DNA of 64,000 nucleotides, from positions 147,407,283 to 147,471,282 of the forward strand of contig CM061921.1 of NCBI GenBank assembly GCA_031002005.1, read 5' to 3'. The notes under the pieces were generated by a model. It had not been told where the DNA came from. It made no database searches and was given only the letters and a program-made list of their open reading frames with translations. This stretch comes from Vandiemenella viatica (taxonomy: Eukaryota > Arthropoda > Insecta > Orthoptera > Morabidae). Each line of letters opens with the position of its first letter. The first letter of the stretch is position 1. Positions 32,628-45,003 of this stretch are shown here, piece after piece. Position numbers and translations under genes: made by a program.

Positions 32628-32880
32628 CCGAGGGTGGTGGGTGAACGGTTAACGTTCCTGCCTCGCATTCGGGAGGACGCGGGTTCGAATCCCCGTCCGG
32701 GCATCCAGATTTGGGTTTTCCATGGTTTCCCCAAATCACTCCAGGCGAATGCCGGGATGCTTCCTTCAAAAAGGCCATTGCCGAATTCCTTCCCGTTCCT
32801 TGCCCCAATCCCATCCCGCCTCTAATGACCTTAGCCGTCGACGAGACGTAAAGCAATAAGTAAAACAAAACAAAAAAAAA
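32628..32880 (+). mobile_element. SINE family 1, complete
   Basis: CCGAGGGTGGTGGGTGAACG head, intact B box GGTTCGAATCC, full body, tail AAGCAATAAGTAAAACAAAA. Imperfect flanking repeats ACCAGGAGGA / ACCTGGAGGG may be the target duplication. Confidence 0.88.
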
Positions 32881-33328
32881 ATAACCTGGAGGGGTCCAAC
32901 CTCAACCAAGGCAAACCACTTCGTTGACTGCGATTTTCCTCCCGTACACACACTAAGTAAATCTCTGCCAAAGAAGCGGATGGTAGCCATTCGCTGGCTG
33001 TGGTTTGCTGATTGTGTACGTGCCTTAAGATTCCCGTCCGCAGTTGGTTGTGATTGGAGAATACCGACGTTCATATTGCGCAGACGCACAATTCGCTTCT
33101 TAATATTCCCTCCTACTTACAGTTTCGTTTCTTTTGTGTAGATTTCTAAACGCGTCACCTATCAGACATACATGGAAAGGAATGAAACTTCAGATTTTAT
33201 CATCGTCAATAAAGAGGAATCCGAAGAAGCATTAAAAGTTGTGGCAAAACTTTCTGCATTTTAGTAGTCGTGATTCAAGCTCGGCGTACATGTAAGCTTT
33301 TGAGGCAGTTTTGCGTGGTCGCCTGGAA

Positions 33329-35636
33329 CAGTGGTTCCCAATTAGTCTTTTCCGAGTACCCATTAAAGAAAGCTCAACCTCACGTACCCCTCATAGCTGA
33401 AAAAAAGAAACCAGCATTTCGATATTTATTAAGTTTTAATCCAATAGTAAACGTCAACAAGAATCAGAAAATGTCCAAAAGTGTTATAAAAATTCTAATA
33501 ATAATGAAAAACTCTTTTTTTAAAAGTTTAATGGCACAAATGTGCTAGTTTCTCTTTGCAAACATCTGAGAAATTTGGTTGCTATTTATTGAGTTTCAAT
33601 CTTAAATCATATTCCAGTTGAAGTTGTGGAGATGTTAAATCTAATTGATGCTTTGCTAATATGGTAAACGTCTTTTAATTCAGCCCAAAAATTTACCAGT
33701 AATTGTTCTGCAAAACGACTCTTGAGTCTACTGTTGCATGAACCGTCTACTAGTTCCTCTTGGTCACAGATGGGTTGATGGTTGTTGGAATGGATTGCAA
33801 AAGAATTGTTTATCCAGTTCCATTGAGGCAATATTACAGGAAAATAGCTACGTAATTCTGACAGATTATAATGGTTGATTTTATATCTGCATTCCAAGTT
33901 GAAGTTGTTTAAAAAAAAATTGGTTTCGGAAACTGGTCACCTATACATTTTTCAATCAAAGGTCAAACTCTAAAAGTTCTTACTCAAGAATCCATGCCTC
34001 AAGTTAAATATTCTTGAAACAACTCTTCCCATGGACAGCCAGCGTACTTCAATATGTGACAGTGTTTCGTGTTCATTGCCAAGCTCCTTGCATGTGTCGG
34101 TTGATTAACAATGCTCACAGCATTTTTTTAAGTGTGTTGTCTAAGCTCACAGGCATTTTTTTTTTCCTACACGCAAGTGCCCCTCGATGAATTCCAGTTT
34201 ACCCATCATGCACCTGGAGCTTCATCCTGTATCTGCCTTACAACCCCTAAAAAACGATCAGCCATTGCTCTAGCACCATCAATGCAAATGCCCACACATT
34301 TGGGGCAATCCATTTTATTTTCTTCGATAAAACCGTTCACCATACGAAAGATATGATCCCCTGTGGTACGAATCTGAAGGGCACTATAAAATGGAACTTT
34401 CCATTGATCTCGTTGGAAATGATGTATTGAACGTATACTAAAAGTTGAGCCAAGGTAGATTCGTCGATTTGCTAAAAAATCGTTGAATTCGCTAGGTTTT
34501 CAGATTATCTGAAATGTCTGCAATGCGATGACAGACAGTGTTGACATATGAATAGCATCAATATCTCCTGCCATTTCTTCTCCGAACAGTCACTTCACTA
34601 CCACTTTTGCAGCTGGAAATATGGAGTTTTCCCCAGTATTGTGTGGTTTTGCTTGCTTAGCAATTAAATAACTAACTCTTAAAGAGGCTTTCAGGATACT
34701 GTATAAGTTTTTGCCTTTGAGATCGTTTAATTTATGTTCACAGAAGGGTACAGTCTGATCTTGGAAATTAATTCCCAATTGGCGACGTAATAAGGATTGT
34801 TTTAACAAATGGTTTGACAGCGTCTCCGCACAAGAAAAACTGTGGCAAGGTGGAACCAGAGTCTCCGGAGCTTGTGAAACCAAACAATATTAAATTTTAT
34901 TTAATTTTTTGATAGACGATTCCTTGTTATAATTTTCTTTGTGTGTTGGTACTGGTAGAGGGTGATTCGTTATAAGCAAAAGATTGTTCAGTATTGCTTG
35001 ACACATCGTTGTCAGCATTCCGACATCCTATCAGCCACAGTGCCATCTCAAAGAGAAGTACGAGTATTTATTGACTCACATTTTGTATCATTGAAATTAA
35101 TGCGCTGAGGATACAGAGTAAATCAGAAAAAGCAAACGCGCATAAAACTGAAGCAGCTCTAATATTTTATTAATCTTTTTACAAATCATACCCTTTTTTA
35201 TCCTATTTAAAATACGTTTTTAAAGAAACATTTTTTGTACACAAGCTTTTATAAACGGTCTGCATTTGTGAACACGAGACGATCCTGGCTGAAGCACCAG
35301 GACGTTGTCACCATATTATTGCACTGTCATGTCTATTTTTGGGGGGGGGGGTGGACACAGTTCGCGTTATGCAATTAAAATTTAACGTTTGATCTGTATT
35401 CAGAATTAATGGAACAAACAAAAAAAAATTTTACCGTATGCAAAGGTAAATAAATATTAGCTGGGACGACCGAAGCGACGCAGCTATTAACAACTCGGTT
35501 TGATTGTCTACAAATATATTTAGCATTAGTAATGTTTTCGTATTTTGTTTGTTATCTTAGTGATTACATTAGCGTACCCCTTTTAGCAACCTCACGTACC
35601 TCTCTGGGTACGAGTACCACTATTTGAGAACCACTG
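33329..35636 (-). mobile_element. hAT DNA transposon with degraded transposase
   Basis: Ends are CAGTGGTTCCCAA (33329-33341) and TTGAGAACCACTG (35624-35636), the inverted ends typical of hAT elements. The first four bases of the 8-bp flanks agree (GCCTGGAA / GCCTAGGC). Inner termini also mirror (GAGTACCC versus GGGTACGAG). Minus-strand transposase pieces of ZBED5/Buster type: 34590-34883 (LRVSYLIAKQAKPHNTGENS), ~34180-34350 (VGICIDGARAMADRFLGVV), 33607-33897 (NSRLKSRFAEQLLVNFWAEL), with stops and frameshifts between them. Not functional. Confidence 0.85.
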
Positions 35637-38600
35637 GCCTAGGCGAAAGGTCGATTGATCCAACTCCCCACCTCCTAGTAACAAGAGACACAAAGTTTAC
35701 ACGATTCGCAGATATACGGCAACACTGGCTAGCCTTCCTGGGATTATATCATTGTAAATGTCCTCGAAGTCAATAAGACTTAAAGCTCTAGCAATAAAAA
35801 AACTTACCGTATAGTCCAACGCCCTCCAAGCTAGAGAGAACAACATGATATAACATTAAACGCAAAGTAGTTCTGTAGCACTGGTTCTTCAATCGATACT
35901 GTAATCAGTTATTTAATTCCTTCATCCGAGTGAAGTCTAGTTCTATCGAGATGTCTGTAACGTAATGAGTGTATTCGCCAAACTAAGTTTTTAAGTTTCT
36001 GATCTAGTCGTCCTCTCAATATTAACATCGTGTCTCTACGTATTCTGTCATAAGGAATAAGACCTTATTTTCAGTTAGTAATTAAGTTTTAAATAGAGCT
36101 TTGATGTAGCATATCTTAAAGTTCTTAGAGTTCAGTGTTCGCAAACACGGACTGAACGTCTGTTCCATTGGTTACAAATAACACTATGGAAAAATGTTTC
36201 TCCTACTTTTTCCTTATCGTCCGTACCTCGGTTATAAAATCGATATGCAATCAACTACTCAACTTTAAAAGGTCTCTCCTCTTCCAGGCGGAGGAAGAAA
36301 TAAATTCTGGCTATGACTGAACGACAATAACAGGTGCAGCTTGCGCCTGGCTACCTGACGCAATGCGTTCCTCGACTTTGCCCAGCGTGTTACAACGGCT
36401 CGTTAACGCTGTTAGCGCCCTAGCGCTTAAGAGTTGCGTACAAAAATTTCTACTATAAACTGAGCAAAATGTAAGCAAAACTTGCATATGCGCAGAATTC
36501 TAATAGTTCCTCGGTAGTAATACTCTTATATATAATTCAATTTGTTTTCTTGCCTACAACAGAATTTGTTAAATGAATGAAACATACTGCTTATCAATTC
36601 AATAATTCTGAATGAATTCTGATTAAGATTTCAATGAATTGATAAAGATTGGAGATTATATATAATGCTGTCGTTACGTATACAGAAAAATCTTCTGCAT
36701 ATTATTAATTCTCCACAAAGTACGTATTATTAACAAATTTGAAATGGTGCGTTATGTTCAAATGTCTCCGTGAAACCCACAAATTGAAAATGAGATTTAG
36801 CGAGTATATCTTTGTCAACCGGGCAATTAAATGTTCTCTTTATATCTATACCTTGCTCTATCCATTTTGCAAGCTATTTAACTGTTTGGGATGCTTTCAG
36901 TATATGGAAGATTATAGGAGAAAAAGTACCGCTAATGTATGTTGCTGATAATTTTACATTTCTCGGGTATTGGACAAATTACATGAAGAGAGAGAGAGAA
37001 AAAAACTGGCTCTTATTATGAAGCTACGCGTTGATTTCCTTATCGACGACAATCACGTACGCCAAATGAATGGCAATGTTGTTGTTATCCAGCTAGTTAA
37101 TTGTTACAGAGAGACGGAAAACAACTAATCTAATACGACAATCGGAAGCCTTCTACTAGAGGCAGAATTATTCGAACTGCGCTCATTTCCCATCGCGGAA
37201 TGAAGTATGCGTGACTGATAAAATGTCCTTTACATCCAGACGATATCTGAATGGATGTGCAGAATACCAGCTATGATGACGCCATCTCCTCAGTTGGCAG
37301 CGAAGAAAAGAAAACCTTGACTTCTTTGATCAACTCTTGTCAACAGCGTAAAACAGCATTTGAGTATATCTTAGGAAAACAATCATTTGTTGTTGATCTT
37401 CAGACGAAAAAAGAATTTAACGAATTGTTAGACCGAGGGGTCGATGAGTAGTTGGACCATTGTTAAATTAGAGCATGAATGGGTTGTTTCTTAAAGCTGA
37501 ACCATCGCAGTGAAATAGAACAACTTTTCGACGACCAATCTGTATCATCATAATCAACAAGGTTAAAGTACTTCCTATAATACTATATACTGGGTTCTAC
37601 AATATTCACATACAATAAATGACTTGCTTCATTTAATGTGATTAATCTATATTATAGCTAACTCGAGATACTTAGAACTGTAGTCTGAGGTTGTGCTGCC
37701 ACATGAAGATCAAACAACAAAGAGTCCTTCGCGTAGCGGGAGACATTTACATACGGTAACAAGGGGACCTGATGAACGATTGTGTATACGTTAGTGTATA
37801 CGTTTGTTCAAGGGATGTTACTCATGATTATTTTCCCCTTAAGTCAGTAAAACAAACGTCCTAGTCGAAATGAAGAACTGATGCGTTATTGGACACACTT
37901 TTTCAAGAGATACGTTTCAAATCCTCGTGCAGTTATGGAGAATAAACTAATAATTCTTAGTTTCCTGAATTGCGGCAAATATTAAGTATTGACTAATATA
38001 GTTCGTGGCCTATTTCTTGCCTTATTTTAATAACGGGAACTAATGAAGCTTTAAAATTTCCACTGAAAACTAATGATTTAGGCTGGTTAGTCAAAATCTT
38101 ACCAGAAGAATATCTACGGGGAACCTGACTTGCAAACTTTACAACTACTGCAAATCACGAAATTATCTCCCGAACCTGGCACTAAATTCCTGATTCTAGA
38201 TAAACACTCTCGTCATTCACGGTTTTGCCAAATAATAAACATAAATGCCTGACATCTTGAGCTTTCTAGATTATTGCACTTACTACAACCAGAGATTTCT
38301 TTACTAAAAAAATAAATAATTCTATCGCTAAGGTGAAATGGCCAACAAAATTTGATTACTTTATCTGATTATTTTATCTGCTGTATATTCATTTGCTTGT
38401 ATGTGAAAATCACAATATTTCATTAAAATCACCACTGTCTAAGCCGGCAACAATTTATCCCCACGAAGGATAAGGTGCTGGTAAATTAAAAAAGATTCAG
38501 TATTTTTGTGTTGATTTTAAAGAAAAATTGAAATCTCGAATCGTGGTTGTAGCTACATGTAATAAATGGTCTAACAACGGAGACATAAATCCCAGAAGTC

Positions 38601-38857
38601 ACGTGCATTTTAAATACACAATATAAAATTCCACCGGCTCTAGGAAATTTCCAGACTTCTCTATTAACTATCCCTGAATTCCGCTTGAAAATAAAACTCT
38701 AGAAATCAGAGCTTTTGGGCAAACAAAGTATTTATTGGACTGTATCGACCAACAGTACATCTGTCTTCATAAGGCGTAAGAAAAAAGACAAAGCCTGTAT
38801 CATTCTCTCTGTAGAAAGAGCGCTCTATCTGATAATCCCCATATTCAATAGTGTACA
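35637..38857. other. Non-coding sequence
   Basis: ~3.2 kb of mostly AT-rich sequence. The short frame at 37251-37451 (66 codons) is not recognised. No repeat or RNA feature seen. Confidence 0.5.
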
Positions 38858-39069
38858 ATGTCTGGTGGGTGAGCAACACTCGGGAGTACGCGGGTTCAAA
38901 TTCCAGTCCGGCCATACAGATTTCGGTTTTCGATGGATTTCAGAAATCATTCCAGGAGAATGCCGGCGTGGTTTCTTCAAAAGGCAATGGTCTAATTCCT
39001 TTTCATCTTTACTGGCCCCAACGACCTCAACGTTAACGAGACGTTAAGCCATAAGCAAACCAAAAAAAG
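38858..39069 (+). mobile_element. SINE family 1 with internal deletion in the tRNA-like head
   Basis: The head GGTGGGTGAGCAACACTCGG skips the part between the A box and CTCGGGAG. The B box is changed to GGTTCAAATTCC. The body continues to AAGCCATAAGCAAACC. The Pol III promoter is probably dead. Confidence 0.75.
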
Positions 39070-39439
39070 ACAAATCGCGACAGCCGAAAAGGGTGGTAAT
39101 TTTTATCAGTTTACTTTTTCTAGCTGAATTCCTTTTTGTGGTCCTTCAAAGGTCTACTTCGTATGCCAAAAATCTGTTACGGTCGGTTGCTAAAAAACAC
39201 GAGATATAATTTTTTTTTTTTTTTGCAACTAATTAATATATACTCCCTCTTGCAGATCACAAAGCAAATAAGTATTTCAATCGTCATTTACTGTTTATTA
39301 TACGAGTACTTCACTCTTTTTTTCTCTCTTCACCTCATGGTTTATCATTTACACTGCCCTGCTTTTTAGGTATTTGGGCATATATGAAAAGATATTTTCG
39401 TAGTAGAAGAAAACAAAGCTTTTATTCCTTAAGCTAACT

Positions 39440-40325
39440 CGTACCCGCGACTTCGTACGCGTGGATTAAGAATTTTTTTGCCAGAATTAAATATAGAAAG
39501 TTGTTGGTAATGAAGGATTGGTCCCAAACAATATCGAGTCGGAATAATATGACAGGAAAGCTATCACTATATCATTGTACCGTCGAACCTGTCTCTTGAA
39601 GAGAATCAATTTCCAACGTATTTCTGTCACCATTCGATAAGGTCTCAAAATTTCGTGACTACAACTGTTAATCATACTGGAAAAAATATCCTGCGCCCTT
39701 CATATAGATTTCCTTATAAAATTCCATCACAACGATATAGCCATTTAGTCGTCAAAACGTAACAAAAATACGGAGACTTACTTCCGTATTTATAATATTA
39801 CTGTGGTTCACACTCGCACACTGACTGCGAACAACACCTGATGGATCATTATAACGTAAAAAAGTGTACACCTACAACATTGCAAGACTACCTACGACTT
39901 GCCTCGCTTTGCATCCCTAACTTTCTAATATCTACAGTTTAACATTCAATCCGAATAACCTACGGCCCAGTCCTGACTCTTACGATGAAAAACAATTTTT
40001 AAAAATCTTAGCCTCCACGGAGATTTGAACCGGAGACCACGACGTCCGTAAACACGCGCTTTAACCACTGAGCTGCCAGTCCACTAGACGGATACACGGT
40101 ACGGAGACGTCCATATCCAACGTGTCTGTCTATCGCCGTATTTCGAAGTTATGAGCAACATGTGTTATTTATACAGATAATTTTTCAACCAAATGTAGAC
40201 AGTATTTTTCTCCTTGTTTCAGAGGATAAGTGTGCAAAGTTTCATCGAGATCTGATGAAAACTGTGGATTTGTATGAAGAACAAACAAACAAACATACAT
40301 TCATCTTTATATATAAAGATTAGCA
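39440..40325. repeat. Candidate older dispersed repeat containing a tRNA-like unit
   Basis: Starts with ACCCGCGACTTCGTACGCGT, a motif I associate with insect dispersed repeats, and ends near CAAAGTTTCATCGAGATCTG, AACAAACAAACAAACATACA and ATATATAAAGATT. The interior is not coding. Whether it is one element or several is not clear. Confidence 0.3.
40008..40084 (-). mobile_element. tRNA-like unit (SINE head)
   Basis: Minus strand: GACTGGCAGCTCAGTGGTTA (A box), then GTGGTCTCCGGTTCAAATCT (B box) and CCGTGGAGG, in tRNA-like spacing. Clover-leaf pairing is imperfect, so a SINE head is more likely than a working tRNA gene. Confidence 0.45.
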
Positions 40326-42888
40326 TAACCGGTGGATCCGCCTCTTCGTGAAATAAATATCAAGTTTGATATTGCGCTTTCGAAAGACAGCTTTTCAAAA
40401 ATAACCCCGCGCCAACATCATAAGACTAGTACGGTCCCCAGGCACGTGCTTCTATTTTCTGCAAAGATCACGCGCGGCAGCTCTTCCACGTGATCTCTTT
40501 GGCTCTCTGCACAACTTTTTTTTTCGTGGTTCCGCCGAACTTGTTAGCGGCTCTAAGATGCTTTAAACAAAAGACTCCTGGAAGCTTTCTGCTTATATCT
40601 CACGCCAGTAGAGCCCAACGTTACGTAATCTTTGTTGGTTTGCAGTTTCTGTCGCGAAAGTTAGAAAAATGAAAAAGTACTGTCTTTTCGGGTGTGATGT
40701 CAGTGTTCTTAGCAACAGCTTTCTACAATTATATAGCGTGTAAAAAGTTTCATCTATATACCATGCAACGTAGATGTCTCGCATAACTTTGTGAATATCC
40801 GACGCTTAATGTATTCCATCCTTTTTGTGTAACTACTAAATAGTGCAATTAAAAATAATCGTAATTTCATGCTAATAAATTAACAAAAGTACGTACTTGG
40901 AATCATCGGAAATAAAAACCTGCAGAGAATTATAAAAAAAAATCCTAATCTCCCTTTTTGTATATTAATTTGAATTTTGTTAATGATATTTAGAGTACGA
41001 GCATCTGAATTATCACAGGTCTAGAACTTCCTCTAATGTCTTAACTATTTTTTTTTTTTTACCAATTTGTCATTGTTTAAGCAAAAACATTACCCCATTC
41101 ATCATTTAACTAACGATGACACAAATTTCCACATTGACGGTTTTCGATTCACTTCACGCAAATTAAGGCACTCTTGTCAGAATAATACTTTACATTACCT
41201 CCCCCCAGTTTTTATTTACGTGGCAAGCGTTTGAGTATACTTTTGAAATTTTGTCCAGACTCTCAGAAAATTTCCACTTATTTGAAGCATTTATACAAAG
41301 TGTTAAAATCCTTGTGTTATTCCGAGATTAACACTCCAAATAAAAGAACTGATATTATTATTTTATTGCACTGTACACAGCGCTGTGTTGTAAATTACGC
41401 TCCCAAATGAATTATTTTGCAGAATGCATCCAGGTCCCAGCTCTCCTGGGGTAAGTTCTCTCTATACCTATCTTCCTTCCTTCACTAGTACCTTTTGATT
41501 CAAATATTGCTTTAACTAAAGACTCCAAACATAAAGCATATCATTTTATAAACAATTTACTCAATTAGCTTTCTTTTTACTGCCTTTTCCTTTTATCAGA
41601 GTAATGTGTAGAATACAGGTTGTGACAACGATATGGTTTTAATATGCATATGCACATCTGAGCTTTTACAAACTTACCGAAAGATTTAACCATACTTATT
41701 ATCTTGAATTATGCATCTGCGTAGTTTTACGTATCTTTTTTTTTTTTTAGATATTCGAGAACACGGTGAACTTTATTGCAAGTAATATACAAACAATTGC
41801 AGTTCTGATCAAATTTCTTGAAATACTCAGCATCCAGCAAGTAATCTAAATAATTTTGCAAGCTGATAAATATAGTTTTCGTTTTATTTAATGTTCGGCT
41901 GGCGGTTATTATTCTTGATATGATTATACTGCATTTCTTAAGCTTCATTTTTACGCTTTTAAAACTTTTTTAAAGCTATTCTTCTATACTAAGCATTTGT
42001 AAATTTGTTTTGCACCATACGAATACAATGTATTGCATGAGAAACTGCTCTTTCAACAATCACTCACTATCTAATCCCACGATATTAATTACTTGCTTTG
42101 TTTTTTGTCGCTCGAATTAATTTTTTAAAAGTCTTTCGTGCATGTTTTTTGTTATTCATAATTATGATTCCAACTTTAACAATACTGTTGAACTTTTTTT
42201 TTTTAGAACTTCAAAGCAATTAAGAAGTTTTTATATCCGTTCCATTGTTACATCAATCACCTATGTTATTTGCATCGTCCAAACAGCAGGAAACAATAAA
42301 TCGCCTCTTGATTCTTGTCCGGCGCAATTAATAAACCTGTTATAGCGCGTACAGTTAACAGAGGCGGTTCAAGGTCACTCTGTTCTATCCATACTCCGCT
42401 GCCCTTACACCTACATGCAATGGGGAAATTTATCACTTGCTTAACTGGACACAGCGTTCAGCTCGGAGAGGTAGGAATGGAGGGAATGGTGAAGTGAGGA
42501 GCGGAGCCAGGGGTACATTACCTTGAGTCGCCATTTGGGGTGAACAGAGCATAACATTTAAAACATAACTTCCTTTTCAAAGTGGTGTTACATATACAGG
42601 TACGATTATCTTATTCCAATAGTCTGAAAGACATTTTCTTTTAGCAGGTTGTGGAATAATGTAATAAAGTAAATGTCGCACTGTTCCTACGGATCCTGCC
42701 GCTTCCCGTAGGTTTCACAGAGGTGGAGCTCCGCATCAGTGCAACATTCAGCATAGACTGGATTTGACTGGATCAGCGTTACGATACGGCCGTTCTTTAC
42801 CGTTGGATACCTATTGGATAGCAGGCTGAGTGGGCCTGGGTAACCGTTCCAGAAGTTCAGGTTGGAGGGGAAAAAAATTTCCACATTT
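40326..42888. other. Non-coding sequence
   Basis: ~2.5 kb, AT-rich with T and A runs. A 28-bp segment at 41423-41450 has exon-like borders but does not fit the frame (see rejected items). A GC-richer patch at 42330-42530 has no recognisable content. Confidence 0.5.
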
Positions 42889-43271
42889 GGGAGCGTCCAT
42901 AAACTACGTGGATCGGTCTAGGAGAGGGAGAAGGGGTTGGGTAGAAAGCTACATGTGGGGGAAGGGGGGGGGGAGGGTCTGAGACAAGCCAAGTAGCTTT
43001 TCATTCATATTATTTTTAACACTCAAAATAATGTACACAACACACAGTACAGCATGTGGATATTTGTCAATTAATTATATCCGTATGCAATTTACAATAG
43101 TCTGACAAGAATAAACAGAATGTCTTCTGGAATCAATAGGGGAAAAAAGCTACGTCCCACGCTGGGTGAAGGGAGGGAGTTAGAGGCAAAAGCCACGTCG
43201 GGCTACTTGGGTGGAAAAGGGGGGGGTTCACAGGATGCCAAAATGTATCTACGTAGTTTATGGACGCTCCC
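42889..43271. mobile_element. MITE-like DNA element with terminal inverted repeats
   Basis: 383 bp. GGGAGCGTCCATAAACTACG at the left is matched by its exact inverse at 43252-43271. The interior has G-runs and no coding. Related copies at 19.1-19.65 kb and 27.05-27.26 kb share interior and terminus. Presumably a non-autonomous derivative of a cut-and-paste transposon; superfamily not assigned. Confidence 0.75.
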
Positions 43272-43274
43272 TTG

Positions 43275-43336
43275 GGGATCGTCCGCGCCGCATTCAGATG
43301 CTCTACCCCCTGGGCTACGTGGCCGCCCCGTGGAAT
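43275..43336 (-). mobile_element. Truncated tRNA-like SINE head
   Basis: Minus strand GGCGGCCACGTAGCCCAGGG, then GGTAGAGCATCTGAATGCGG: the 5' half of a tRNA-like sequence with A box only. It touches the right end of the MITE at 42889-43271. Confidence 0.4.
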
Positions 43337-43916
43337 AACGTCAATTATTTGGGTAATTTATACAGAAACAACCTACTTTCCAAAATTAAATAACTGTGGT
43401 GTAGGAGCTGTCCAATTAACTATTCTGTAAGTTGTTGTTCTTTGTGACACTCAATAGGTGTCTCTTTCATTTTCGTATTTGCTGTCGTGTTGTCTGCTCA
43501 GTGTATCACTGTCAGTTGTTTGATATGAAATAAAGGCGAAGCAGTTCCTTATTTGCTGCATAGGAAACCAGTATTAAATGTTATGATTCTGATAATTTGG
43601 AATATCAGATCTTTCCACTTCGATGCTTCGCAGTGTGACAACTGCTGCCTTCCTTAATTTTGTAGAGATAATAGTTGTTTTTATGGTATATAGGAACTAT
43701 TGGGTTTGTGGTCAGCTGTCTGTGCTTGAGCGGTGGGTAGCTCCACAAATTATCTTTCGAAACTGTATGGACTGACCTGAAAACGTAATATGAAATACTG
43801 TCTCTTTCTTTTGTCAAAAAAGGGATCTTACAGAAGTACAAATCCGTAAATTGCATAAAAATTAGATTCATAATAATTGTTTCATACTATTGTTTTCCCA
43901 ATTTAGGCTGTTAATA

Positions 43917-44833
43917 CAGGGCTAGTCAAAATGATTGCAGCGATTTCACGGTTGTTCTTCGGCTGTCCTATTATAGGAACGATGATAGGGTTTTCTGTTA
44001 TAAGGCAAGTGGCTCTCCAAGTTTCGATTGCACTAAATGCAAGCTTCCCGCGGTGGCCGCTAGAGCGCTAGGGAGAAAGATGGCTGAAAGTGAGAAAGCG
44101 TACGTTGTTCTCAAATTTCATTCGACTCCGTGTGTGTTAACTGTTCAGCGACACTTTAGAACAAAGTTCGGCAAGGATCCCCCGCATGCTAACCCCATTC
44201 TGCGTTGGCATCAACAGTTTAAAGCCACGGGATGCCTTTGTAAAGGTAAAACAACGGGTCGCCCTCCTCTGTCTGAAGAAACGGTTGAACGTGTGCGCGC
44301 CAATTACGTTCGTAGCCCACAGAAGTCACTCTCCGAGCGAGCAGGGAATTGGGTATTCCACAGAAGACCGTTTGGAGAATCCTACGGAAGCGACTGTGTA
44401 TGAAACCTTACAGGTTACAGTTACTAGTTGTCCGTAATTTCCCAAACACCAGGATTTGAAACAGATGGATTGGGGATGCTGATCGCCAGCTGATGTCATG
44501 GCCTCCTCGTTCCCCTGACCTAATCCCCTGCGACTTCTTTGTTTGGGGTTTCGTAAAAGACTGTTCGTGCCACCAGTACCAGTTGATCTGCCAGACCTGC
44601 GGGTTCGCATCACCAATGCATTTGCTCTCATTGACAGACATGCTGCATCGGGTATGGGAAGAACTTCATTATAGACTTGATGTTTGCAGTCACTAAAGGT
44701 GCACATATTGATCATCGGTGGACACTCAAAAATCTTTCACAGTTTGTATATCTGTGTAATCTTGTAAAAATATGTCAAATAATAAATCTGTAGTAATTTT
44801 CCGAAATTACTGCAATCATTTTGACAAGCCCTG
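43917..44833 (+). mobile_element. Tc1/mariner element with DUF4817-type transposase, internally deleted
   Basis: Bounded by TA on both sides (43915-43916 and 44834-44835) and ~28-bp inverted ends (CAGGGCTAGTCAAAATGATT versus the inverse of CAGGGCTTGTCAAAATGATT). The frame at 44053-44403 encodes the N-terminal helix-turn-helix (DUF4817 type: ESEKAYVVLKFHS, ILRWHQQFKATGCLCKGKTT), and in another frame ELGIPQKTVWRIL-like sequence. After a deletion of the catalytic centre, WPPRSPDLIPCDFFVWGFVK (~44500) belongs to the last catalytic region. Total 917 bp against ~1.2-1.3 kb for complete elements. Clean ends but dead. Confidence 0.88.
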
Positions 44834-45003
44834 TAAATCCATGATGTATTATTGATTGTAGGTAAGGTGGAAAAACAGTTTTTCAACATTATTTCACATT
44901 AGCAAAACGATTGGAAATTGTGAAAAATCTAAACACACATTTTACATGAATTTGAAAAATTCTAACTTCTTTCATCTCGTTGTTAATTTGAATTTTGAGG
45001 TTA

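Noticed and set aside
37251..37451. 66-codon frame starting MDVQNTSYDD
   Set aside because: Possible exon-like codon use, but the upstream AG has a poor polypyrimidine tract and no similarity is recognised.
40008..40084. Functional tRNA gene
   Set aside because: A and B boxes are present but the acceptor and anticodon stems do not pair well. The same caution applies to 26560-26668, 27868-27941 and 61751-61822.
41423..41450. 28-bp micro-exon between TTTTGCAG and GTAAGT
   Set aside because: Borders look good, but adding 28 bases between the exon ending at 16597 (phase 1) and the one starting at 62803 (needs phase 1) would shift the frame and meet a stop at once.
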